Origin: Methanosarcina sp.
GTDB lineage: Archaea; Halobacteriota; Methanosarcinia; Methanosarcinales; Methanosarcinaceae
Reading direction: 5' to 3'
Assembly (NCBI RefSeq): GCF_028693135.1
Contig: NZ_JAQUVZ010000018.1
Span: 1-46,439, forward strand
DNA: 46,439 nucleotides
Below are positions 8,758 through 16,609 of this stretch, piece after piece (the stretch's first letter is position 1; each line of letters starts with the position of its first letter). The notes below the pieces were generated by a model, which was not told the origin of the DNA, made no database searches, and worked only from the letters and a program-made list of their open reading frames with translations. A program made the translations under genes and the position numbers.

Positions 8758-9012
8758 ATGGTTAAATTCGCTCACCTGCTTGTACTTTCAGCTTTATTTT
8801 TCTGGCTTGCAGGGTCCGGTTGCATCGGAAACAATGCATCTGAAGAGGAAATAGTCCCAAATGTTTCCGAACTAGGGAATGGGACACCAGGCGATCCGGG
8901 AATGGAACTTACCCCGGCTGAAGTTCAGGAACTTGACTCTGATATGGTCAAACTCGAGAGCCTTCTGGATAATGCAAGTCCTGAGGAAGAAATATTAATT
9001 GAAGAACTGTAA
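8758..9012 (+). CDS. Small lipoprotein, unit 1
   Basis: 84 residues. Basic start MVKF, hydrophobic segment, and a lipobox LAGSGC with the lipidated Cys at 22, so the protein should be anchored on the outer face of the membrane. The mature part is short, acidic and Thr/Ser/Asn-containing, ending in a helical acidic tail (ESLLDNAS, EEILIEEL). A ggaggc ribosome binding site lies just upstream. It is paralogous to the gene at 10846. The conserved pairing with the coiled-coil gene suggests that the lipoprotein tethers or chaperones that protein at the cell surface; this is inference. The 118-base gap to the upstream gene is longer than in unit 2 (12 bases). Confidence 0.85.
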   Translation: MVKFAHLLVLSALFFWLAGSGCIGNNASEEEIVPNVSELGNGTPGDPGMELTPAEVQELDSDMVKLESLLDNASPEEEILIEEL

Positions 9013-9120
9013 ATCTAAAGTGAATAAATGTGAAAGTAGCTGAAAACGGTGAGATGGGAAGAAAACATAATAAAGTAAAATAAGAGTAAGTTCGATTGAG
9101 AGATGGCTCTCACCTGAAAA

Positions 9121-9272
9121 ATATCTTATCTCACTCTCGTTTCCTCAAAATATCTTTTCTCACTCTCGTTTCCTCAAAATCATCTATTCAGGGATTAATA
9201 TCTTTGATCCAGTTTCTTTCATTAAGTTTCGCTCTTTTAGCTTTGTTCCTTTAGTTTCGCTCTTTTAGCTTC
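9121..9272. repeat. Two short direct repeats in the spacer between units 1 and 2
   Basis: A 29-bp pair (9121-9149, 9150-9178; core ctcactctcgtttcctcaaa) is followed by a 28-bp-period pair containing agtttcgctcttttagctt (9225 and 9253). The rest of the 9013-9688 spacer is AT-rich with no gene seen on either strand. Confidence 0.75.
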
Positions 9273-9688
9273 GTTTATCCCGTTTTTCGTTGTAAGTTTC
9301 ATCTGGTTTCACTCATCTTTTACTCGATACTTTTGCTTAGTTCACTGATAATCTTACTTTAATTTTTTTCTGTGTATATCTCATAACCTGCCCCAAAACT
9401 TTGTAATTTATTTATAATCTGCTCGGGACTAACCTTTACCGCGTTAATATTAGATGTGGTTAAAGATTCCATAAATTTGTTTCGTATACGAAAGAAAAAA
9501 AAGATAAAACAGGCTATCTTAATTAAATTTTTTGCTTATAGCTGATGGGAAACTTTGAGTCTACTATAAAAACTTTGCGCATATTTTTTATAATTAATTG
9601 GATATAAAGGATTTTAAAGCCTTATTATACAAATATAAAGCGTATAAAGCTTTAGATCATTATATATATCGATTAATTATCTCTTTTA

Positions 9689-9713
9689 CGAAAAGTATAG
9701 TTATATATTCCCT
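9689..9713 (+). promoter_or_regulatory. Probable promoter of unit 2
   Basis: cgaaaagtatagttatata followed by ttccct, matching the block at 7509-7532. The distance from the TATA-like core to the aligned start position is about 59 bases, against about 55 in unit 1, so the two spacers keep the same layout. Confidence 0.65.
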
Positions 9714-9780
9714 CTTCTTAATAATGTAACAATTAAATAATTTTGATGGAGGCGGTCATATAGGAAAATATGAGAAAGTA

Positions 9781-10833
9781 TTGCGCTATGCGTCTTGTCT
9801 TACTGTGATTCTTATGTTATTCAGTCTCATGTCGACAGCAGCTCTTGCAGGGAATGGAGCTGGGGCAAGTAATGATGCTAAGAATGGAAAGACAATTGAA
9901 ACTCTCCAGAAACAGGAATTGGTCAAGGAAAAAATTCAGGCCAGAAATCAAACCGAGTATGGAACTCTGGAACGAGAACAGCTGCGAGAAAAAGCTCAGG
10001 AAAGGACACAGTTGAAAGAACAACTCAAGGTCCAGAAAAGTAACTATCAAAGCTCGAAGAAAAATTTCCTTGCGATCCGAAAACAGCTCAGGTCAGGAGA
10101 TTACGGTGATAAAGAACTGGGAATCACAAGGGAATATCTGAACTCAAGCATTGACTATATGATAGCTCACCTTGAAAGAGTTCAGTATAACCTTGAACAA
10201 TCAAACGGTGACGGCACGGAAGCCAAAATTGCTGCTATTGAAGACCGGATAATCCAGCTGCAGGAAGAAAAGAATTCTATTGGAAAAGCCGAAGATCTTG
10301 AAGACTTTGCAAATGCAACAGAATCGGTACGTGGCGTCTGGAACAATGTTAAAAATCGCACCGCAGTGGATACCGGACAGACTGCCTGCGAGAGCCTGGA
10401 TAAATTCGTAAACAAATCCGAAGCTATTTCTCTAAAACTTGAAAATGAAATAGAAAGCCTGAACAAAACCGGTGTTGATACACCTGAACTTGAGGCAAAG
10501 CTTGCCAATTACAATGCCCTGATTGACTCCGCCAGGGAAAATAATGAGGCAGCACAAAAGATCTACAATAAAGAAGACGTCACTCAGGAAGAACTGCAAA
10601 ACGCAGACAACGACCTGCAAAGTGCTCTTAATGAAATAAAAGAGGCAAACAAAATCCTTAAAGAAATCTTCGGTGAGCTGAAACAGTATAGAAGTGAAGA
10701 GACAAACAGAATCAGGGCCCGAAATTCGGTGGGAACTGAATTTACTGATACAGAGACCTCTTCTGAAGGGGAAACAAATCGTAGCTCAGGGAACGAATCC
10801 GAAAATTCTTCTGAGGACGAATTGGAGAACTAA
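9781..10833 (+). CDS. Secreted coiled-coil protein, unit 2 (start uncertain)
   Basis: 350 residues from the TTG at 9781; paralogue of the protein at 7575 with matching blocks (REYLNSSIDYMIAHL, GVWNNVKN, LNKTGVDTPELEAKL, NEIKEANKILKEIFGELKQY). Hydrophobic signal segment, LAGN cleavage-like site, then a charged helical, heptad-rich, Asn-X-Ser/Thr-rich mature part with an acidic Ser-rich tail. The start is odd. In unit 1 the ATG lies 12 bases after the first G of ggaggcgg; at the same distance here (9760) the codon is ATA, and the reading frame continues open from it (IGKYEKVLRYAS, comparable with MKKSRIVRYLAY). Either AUA is used, or translation starts at TTG 9781 with no good ribosome binding site. 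Function unknown. Confidence 0.8.
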   Translation: MRYASCLTVILMLFSLMSTAALAGNGAGASNDAKNGKTIETLQKQELVKEKIQARNQTEYGTLEREQLREKAQERTQLKEQLKVQKSNYQSSKKNFLAIRKQLRSGDYGDKELGITREYLNSSIDYMIAHLERVQYNLEQSNGDGTEAKIAAIEDRIIQLQEEKNSIGKAEDLEDFANATESVRGVWNNVKNRTAVDTGQTACESLDKFVNKSEAISLKLENEIESLNKTGVDTPELEAKLANYNALIDSARENNEAAQKIYNKEDVTQEELQNADNDLQSALNEIKEANKILKEIFGELKQYRSEETNRIRARNSVGTEFTDTETSSEGETNRSSGNESENSSEDELEN

Positions 10834-10845
10834 GGGGGCAAAAAA

Positions 10846-11112
10846 ATGGTAAAATTCACATATGTGCTTGTACTGTCAATTTTAATTTTCTGGCTTGCAG
10901 GGTCCGGTTGCGTCGGAAATGATACATCTAAAGCGGAAGAAGCAGGTATAGCCCCAAATATTTCCGGAGCAGAGGAAAGTGCCGAAAATACCTCCGCTGA
11001 ACAGGAACTTACCGAAGCAGAAATTCAGGAGTTTGAAGAAAATATTACAGAACTTGAGAATCTGCTCAACAATTCAAGCCTTGAGGACGAAATAATTATT
11101 GAAGATCTGTAA
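10846..11112 (+). CDS. Small lipoprotein, unit 2
   Basis: 88 residues with the lipobox LAGSGC (Cys at 22) and an acidic helical tail. It is clearly the paralogue of the 8758 gene: MVKF start, GSGC(I/V)GN, and the endings LLDNASPEEEILIEEL and LLNNSSLEDEIIIEDL align. It begins 12 bases after the coiled-coil gene stop with a gggggc ribosome binding site, so the two are co-translated. The mature chain is rich in Glu and Asn and has no recognisable enzymatic motif. Likely membrane anchor or partner of the secreted coiled-coil protein. Confidence 0.87.
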   Translation: MVKFTYVLVLSILIFWLAGSGCVGNDTSKAEEAGIAPNISGAEESAENTSAEQELTEAEIQEFEENITELENLLNNSSLEDEIIIEDL

Positions 11113-11119
11113 AGAATAA

Positions 11120-11292
11120 AGAGCTGTAAAATAGAACTGTAAAATAGAGCTGTAAAATAGAGCTGTAAAATAGAGCTGTAAGAATAACTCCTCCTGCAAA
11201 ACAGAAAAAAGCAGGAAAAAACAGAAAAAAACAGAAAAAAGCAGGAAAAAGCAGGGGAAAGCAGGAAAAAGCAGGGGAAAGCAGGGGAAATA
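11120..11292. repeat. 13-bp tandem repeats and a caggaaaaa low-complexity tract
   Basis: agagctgtaaaat is repeated five times (11120-11184) starting just after the lipoprotein stop, and resembles the gene end itself (gatctgtaaag). A purine-rich tract of alternating cagaaaaaa, gcaggaaaaa and gcaggggaaa follows (about 11196-11292). Confidence 0.85.
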
Positions 11293-11321
11293 CAGCCAGT
11301 ATTAACCAGAAAAAGATGCTC

Positions 11322-11657
11322 TTATTTGAAGAACATCTTTTCTTTATTTTTCATTTTTTGGACTTCCTCCTCCAGCGTCTCTAACCTTGATTCGAGCTCA
11401 TGCATATCTTTTCTGGTAAAGAAATCTGCCTTTGAGGTAGCATCCTGAATCTTTTCAGATATTTTCTTTTCGAGGTCAACCCTCTGTTTCCTGCTCTCTT
11501 CAACAAGGTCCTGAACAACTTTTTTGCCTTCTTCCTTGCTGATATCTCCTGTGTCGACCAGGTCTTTTACAAACTCATTTACTTTTTCTTCGGTCATTGC
11601 CCACAGGCCAGCCCCTATGAGGCCAAGTTTTCTAACAGATTCTTTCATGTATAACAC
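11322..11657 (-). CDS. Phasin-like coiled-coil protein
   Basis: 111 residues, no signal peptide. The N-terminal helix (ESVRKLGLIGAGLWAMTEEKVNEFVKDLVDTGDISKEE, given in parts) followed by a long charged heptad coiled coil (LESRLETLEEEVQKMKNKE) resembles small phasin/PhaF-like granule-associated proteins. Members of that class bind polyhydroxyalkanoate granules in bacteria but are also found in organisms without such polymers, so the role here is open. Methionine at residue 4 is an equally good start. The gene is convergent with the lipoprotein unit. Confidence 0.7.
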   Translation of the reverse strand: MLYMKESVRKLGLIGAGLWAMTEEKVNEFVKDLVDTGDISKEEGKKVVQDLVEESRKQRVDLEKKISEKIQDATSKADFFTRKDMHELESRLETLEEEVQKMKNKEKMFFK

Positions 11658-11789
11658 TCACCCTGGATTATTAATCTGAAAATAATTAATTTGAAACGAT
11701 GTATGATGTATTAAAAACTGATAATATATTAAAGGTGATGACGTAGTGAACAGTTAATAGTTGTGGAGAACAGGAATCGTTTTTGGTTC

Positions 11790-12160
11790 CTTTGCAAACT
11801 CAGGCCCGGAAACTACATCTTGTGGTCACATCCTTAATTGGAAGAGGATTTTACAGACCATGGGTGCCCTCTTTACTTTCCGATAGACAAAAAAGAGACA
11901 GTTGAAGACTGCATCAGTGCCTCACTAGGGGAATATAAAGCCTATGCCGAAGCAATGCTAGCTTGCAGAGGCAAATGGACTTTTACCTACTCCCATGTGG
12001 GCTTCGAGCTTTAAGAAGCCTGAGACTGAGGCAGGGAAAATTGCTGGCAGCAGATACCTGAAGAATCCACACTATTGCCTGGTTACAAAGATATATACTG
12101 GGCTTGAATATGACCCGATTTTTCAAAAAACATCAGGGAATTTGCCTGCACCTTTGACAT
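11790..12160 (+). pseudogene. Degenerate coding remnant
   Basis: Three frames in turn give protein-like sequence. A segment near 11790-11900 contains ANSGPETTSCGHILNW; the next frame has HGCPLYFPIDKKETVEDC and GEYKAYAEAMLACRG ending HVGFEL-stop near 12014; a third frame gives KKPETEAGKIAGSRYLKNPH and ends near 12160. Frameshifts and stops separate them, so this looks like one decayed gene. The family was not recognised. The rest of the 11658-12443 spacer holds nothing else that I can see. Confidence 0.45.
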
Positions 12161-12443
12161 GAGTATTATAAACACAAAGTGAGTGTAGAAGTTGTAGAAC
12201 AGTCTTATCTTAATGCCAGAAAAAGAGTAATCACAAAATGATTTGGGCGGAGGTAATTTTTTAAGAGAATTTCTTAAACTTTTTTCGAACTTTTCCGTGG
12301 TACTCTGGAGATAAATATAAATACTAACCCTAAATTTCTTTTTTAATATATTCACTAACTTTGCTAAATCTTATATAGTTTCTTCTCTGTTTAAGATTTA
12401 TATATTCTATTTTAAGTTCCTTTTTAATTTAAAGTCTCTAGAG

Positions 12444-14657
12444 GTGTCCACAATAGATATCAGTAAAAAGGTTCTCATGATAACCCTCTTAATTTTTGCT
12501 GTCCTTACGGCTGCCTTCACGTTCACGCACAACATGCAGCTGTCAAACTTTTTAGAGCTTGAGCAGACTGACACAACCGGGAATGTGGAGCGTGTGCAAA
12601 ACGCTGTTGCCTCCAGACAGGGGTACATTGATTACAGCGTCCGGGACTGGGCCTGCTGGGACGATACCTACCAGTTTATCGAAGACCAGAACCAGGACTA
12701 TATCGATGTGAACATCCAGAAAGAGACCCTTTCCGTAATTAGAATCAATGTCATGCTTTTTGTTAATGAATCCGGGGGCCTGGTCTATGCAAAATCGGTT
12801 AATGTTGAGACTATGGAAGAAGAACCGGTTTCTGAGGGCCTTCGGAAAATGATCGAAGATGGAACTCTCCTCACAAAAGGGGAAAACGACAGGATCAGAG
12901 GTATTGTCTTGCTCGACGAAGGCCCGATGTTTATTTCATGCCACCCTATCCTTACGACAAAACAAAAAGGGCCTTCAAAGGGTACTCTCATTTTTGGGAG
13001 GTATTTTGACCCCGTTGTCCTCGATACTTTCAAAGACGTCACCTGCTATTCTCTGTCAATGCACAGGGTCGATGAAGAGATGCCCCCTGATTTTCAGGAA
13101 GAACTTACACAATTTTCACAAACACCGGATAAGATCCTGGTGGAACCTCTCAGTGAAGAGAATGTAGCAGGTTATTTTCAATTAAAGGACATCTCTGGTG
13201 AGCCTGCCCTCATTATCAGAGCCGATTTCCCCAGGGATCTTTATTTGCATGGCAAGAGTACCCTCAACTACATGTATTTCTTCTTACTTTTCACCGGGCT
13301 CTTGACTGGTCTCGGGGTCAAGTTTGCTCTTGACCGGCTGTTTATCTCAAGGTTGATAGAAATAGATGATTTCGTTACAAAAGTCCGGTCGGAAAAAGAC
13401 CTTTCAAAGAGGCTGGAGCTAAAAGACAGTGACGAGCTCTACCGTCTTTCAAAGGAAATAAACGGAATGTTAAACGAAATAGATCTGGCAGAGCAGGAAT
13501 TAAAAGCCCAGGAACGCGAAAAGAAGGTTCTGCTCGATTCACTCAACGAACTTGTTGTTTTTGTGAGCCATGAAATGAGAATAATATGGGCAAACAAGGC
13601 TGCCCTCAAATATATGCAAATGGATCTTGAAGGGGCACAGATGGTCTGCCTTAAAGACACTCTCGGCATCAGCAGCCCCTTATTTGAGTGCCAGCAACTT
13701 GAGCATATTTTTGAGACCGGCGATAAAATGTCCGGGGAATTTACTTCAAGGGATGGCAAAGCCTGGTTTCTCCAGGCAATTCCTGTGGCTGATGAAAATG
13801 GAAAGATTATAGGGATTCTGGAAACCTGCAGAGACATTACGGAAAGCAAGAAAACCGAGCAGCTTCTCCAGGAGAAACAGGTTGCAGAGGTCGCAAACCG
13901 CACGAAGAGCGAATTTCTGGCAAACATGAGCCACGAACTGAGGACCCCGCTTAACTCAATCATAGGCTTCTCCGACCTTCTGTATGAAAATGTTTACGGG
14001 GATCTTAATGTAAAACAGACCAAAGCCGTAGGGAATATTTCAAAGAGCGGAAAACACCTTCTGAATCTGATTAACGATATCCTTGATCTTTCTAAAGTGG
14101 AAGCCGGAAAGCTTGAACTCGATTATAAAGAGTTTGAGCTTGCCAGTAAACTTAATTCAATAAAAAATCTGCTATCTCCTATTGCAGACAGAAAAAAGAT
14201 TGAGGTTGAAATCCAGGTGGATAAAAACCTTGACCAAATCCGTGCTGATGAAGCTCGTTTTGCTCAGGTACTGTACAATCTGTTGGATAATGCTATAAAG
14301 TTCTCACACGAGAATGGATGTGTGAAGATAGAGGCTAAAAAGAAAGGGGATCTGGTAGAAGTAACGGTTAAGGACAATGGAATAGGGATCAAAGTTGAGG
14401 CTCAGAACAAGCTTTTCAAACCTTTCACTCAGGTAGATTCCTTTTACTCGAGATCGTTCCAGGGAACCGGGCTCGGACTTGCACTGGTTAAACAGCTTGT
14501 TAACCTGCATGGGGGATATGTCTGGTTCAACAGCAAAATAGGGGAGGGAAGCACCTTTGCCTTTACAATTCCGATAAACGGGGATGAAACAGGCGGGGGC
14601 AACGGTGAAGTAGAACCACTTAATAGCACAGAAACGACTGAAAACCCGGACTTTTAA
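12444..14657 (+). CDS. CHASE4-HAMP-PAS sensor histidine kinase, copy 1
   Basis: 737 residues from a GTG start. TM1 at about 8-28, an extracytoplasmic CHASE4-type sensor (VRDWACWDDTYQF, NVMLFVNESG, and GPMFISCHPI blocks) to about 270, TM2 near 273-293, HAMP linker, one PAS-like domain (about 360-460), then HisKA with phosphoacceptor His in ANMSHELRTPLNSIIGF and HATPase_c with N box (LLDNAIKFSHENG), DNGIGI and GTGLGLALVK. A complete membrane-bound two-component sensor; the ligand is unknown and no response regulator lies nearby. Its paralogue is at 16610. The GTG is chosen because the paralogue has a GTG at the aligned place. Confidence 0.93.
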   Translation: MSTIDISKKVLMITLLIFAVLTAAFTFTHNMQLSNFLELEQTDTTGNVERVQNAVASRQGYIDYSVRDWACWDDTYQFIEDQNQDYIDVNIQKETLSVIRINVMLFVNESGGLVYAKSVNVETMEEEPVSEGLRKMIEDGTLLTKGENDRIRGIVLLDEGPMFISCHPILTTKQKGPSKGTLIFGRYFDPVVLDTFKDVTCYSLSMHRVDEEMPPDFQEELTQFSQTPDKILVEPLSEENVAGYFQLKDISGEPALIIRADFPRDLYLHGKSTLNYMYFFLLFTGLLTGLGVKFALDRLFISRLIEIDDFVTKVRSEKDLSKRLELKDSDELYRLSKEINGMLNEIDLAEQELKAQEREKKVLLDSLNELVVFVSHEMRIIWANKAALKYMQMDLEGAQMVCLKDTLGISSPLFECQQLEHIFETGDKMSGEFTSRDGKAWFLQAIPVADENGKIIGILETCRDITESKKTEQLLQEKQVAEVANRTKSEFLANMSHELRTPLNSIIGFSDLLYENVYGDLNVKQTKAVGNISKSGKHLLNLINDILDLSKVEAGKLELDYKEFELASKLNSIKNLLSPIADRKKIEVEIQVDKNLDQIRADEARFAQVLYNLLDNAIKFSHENGCVKIEAKKKGDLVEVTVKDNGIGIKVEAQNKLFKPFTQVDSFYSRSFQGTGLGLALVKQLVNLHGGYVWFNSKIGEGSTFAFTIPINGDETGGGNGEVEPLNSTETTENPDF

Positions 14658-14689
14658 AGGGGAACCCAAAAGAAACTAAGTTAAAATTA

Positions 14690-14835
14690 AATAAATAAAA
14701 TTGATAAAATAAAACCTACTTTAATAAAATAAAACCTACTTTAATAAAATAAAACATGATTGAATAAAATAAAACCTACTTTAATAAAATAAAACCTACT
14801 TTAATAAAATAAAACATGATTGAATAAAATAAAAA
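14690..14835. repeat. Hierarchical tandem repeat (20-bp units in 60-bp blocks)
   Basis: Two copies of aaaataaaacctactttaat plus one variant ending acatgattgaat make a 60-bp block, and that block occurs twice in succession. It follows the kinase stop and has no coding sense. Confidence 0.88.
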
Positions 14836-14913
14836 TTAGTGAAGAGAGTTTGGTGACTGAAGAACGTTTGTTAATACTGGTTCATCCTTTAACCATAAAT
14901 TTTTCAGTCTCTG

Positions 14914-15645
14914 TTAAAAGTTAATCTCATCGATTTCTTGATAGAAATCAATACTTGTACCTGCTTTTTGTATCTTGTACATTTCTACATTATATGTTTT
15001 TATCTGATACGCTTCCACCGGATCTCTTTGGAGGCTCAAAAGTTCTTCCAGCGAAAAAACTGCGTACTGATTTTTTCCTTTTCTGCATTTTTTTAACTGG
15101 TCATAATCAAAATAAAGGTCATCGTAGCTTATTACATGATTGAACCATTCAACCGGGATGGGAAGACGGGACAAAAGGGGGATTGCAGATTCAAAATAGT
15201 TCCTGCAAACTTTTTTTCTTGATAACTGGCACCAGTTATCTATGACAAAATTTACCGTTCCGCTTTCAACCGTAAAAACAACAGGGTAGATTTTACACAT
15301 TATAGGTTTGAAATCACTGCATTCGCATGCTTCAGTTTCTTTGTTCAAAAAAGGGCATAATTCTCCAAGCTTTAATACATGGATAAGAGTTCCATCATCC
15401 ATTTTCAAAATATCCAGATACCTTAGTTTGAATTCGGAAACACTGATACCCATTTTTTTTGCCATATATTCTTCTTCTCCAGGTAGCAGAGTTCCTATTT
15501 TATTGTACTCGCAGGCTCCTCCGCATTTCTTGCAGATCTCAAAAGTATTATGGTTACTTCCACTAAATATCTTGTGAAAGTTTTCGTACATATTAATGGG
15601 TATTTTGTTAAATTTCAATATAAAAACCTCAGCCATGTAAAACAA
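14914..15645 (-). CDS. YkgJ-family cysteine-cluster protein
   Basis: 243 residues, soluble. The Cys pattern CKKCGGACEY (about residues 38-47) with CPFLNKETEACEC and IMCKIYP further on is typical of the YkgJ/UPF0153 family, thought to bind zinc or an Fe-S cluster; function is not established. The rest is alpha/beta with a Lys-rich C-terminal part. The ORF opens with MFYMAEVF; the second methionine (15636) is an alternative start. It sits between the two CHASE4 kinases on the opposite strand, which may be chance. Confidence 0.8.
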   Translation of the reverse strand: MFYMAEVFILKFNKIPINMYENFHKIFSGSNHNTFEICKKCGGACEYNKIGTLLPGEEEYMAKKMGISVSEFKLRYLDILKMDDGTLIHVLKLGELCPFLNKETEACECSDFKPIMCKIYPVVFTVESGTVNFVIDNWCQLSRKKVCRNYFESAIPLLSRLPIPVEWFNHVISYDDLYFDYDQLKKCRKGKNQYAVFSLEELLSLQRDPVEAYQIKTYNVEMYKIQKAGTSIDFYQEIDEINF

Positions 15646-15951
15646 GTATATTGTTATATTTTTATTAAGTCATATTTACTTCTATGCCTTGAGAAGCTTT
15701 TTTTGTCAGGCTTATAAAATAAAATAATAAGTTTAACTTGCAAAGAAAAGTATTAATATATTTGCAGTTTCCAAAATAGAAATTAGGTATAAAAAATTTA
15801 CCTGGATGACCGAAATTTTTTGTAGTTTAAACGGCAATTAATAAAAAAAGACATATATCGAATACTTGAGGCGGTGGGCCTAGAGCACTATATTGATTAT
15901 TTTAGATAACTCCAAGGCAGTTTATTATTTTTGTTTTATCTTACATTATAA

Positions 15952-16061
15952 GCATAGGTGGACAGTTTACGGCTTCAGTATTGTCTCGGAAAAATTATGC
16001 ACTTACGCATAGGTGGACAGTTTACGGCTTCAGCATTGTCTCGGAAAAATTATGCACTTAC
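15952..16061 (+). repeat. Two adjacent 55-bp direct repeats
   Basis: Copies at 15952-16006 and 16007-16061 differ at one base (cagta/cagca). Each starts gcataggtggacagtttac and ends aaaattatgcacttac. The rest of the 15646-16609 spacer is AT-rich (an attta run at 16165-16198 and TATA-like boxes near 16472 and 16492 that could serve the next kinase) with no gene supported. Confidence 0.9.
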
Positions 16062-16609
16062 GGATCCTGCCCGACCTCATAATATTTTCTCAAAACATTA
16101 TGAATAATATTAGCATTTTTATATATATCTGAGATTTCGGCAGTTAGGGCGGAGAGTTATATATAATTAATAATTTAATTTAATTTAATTTAATTTAAAA
16201 GTGTGGATATCTACATATAAGATCTGCGGGGTCTAAAACACATTTATTCTATTGAAACACAAAAGTGATGTCAATGAACTCATCCCAAAACCAATTTTAT
16301 TCGCAGATCAGTAAAGTTTCAGAATTAGTTTTCATGATCAAAAACTCAATTGATTTCTCATAATATGAAATTTAGAGACACGATTTTGTGTTTTGTAATC
16401 AGCACAATAACTGTACTGGTTCTGAGTATCTACCTGAATTATACAGAAATTTTGGTTCTACTTAACAACCTTTATATAATTTTTCATACTATTTATATAA
16501 AGGGTTTCATTTTATTTAGTTAAAATATATCGTGTTTTAGCTTTTTACAGGGGCAAATCTTTATGCTACCCGATTGCAAGTATTTGGTTCCGCTTCTGGC
16601 AGCTCTTTG

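Noticed and set aside
9817-10050. Minus-strand Leu/Phe/Ser-rich ORFs opposite the coiled-coil gene
   Set aside because: Antisense of a Glu/Lys/Gln-rich coiled coil always gives such Leu/Phe/Ser frames.
13439-13963. 174-residue minus-strand ORF in the first kinase
   Set aside because: Antisense to the PAS and HisKA region and of Ser/Leu/Cys-rich shadow composition.
16274-16363. 28-residue frame in the spacer before kinase 2
   Set aside because: Too short, no ribosome binding site and no recognisable motif.
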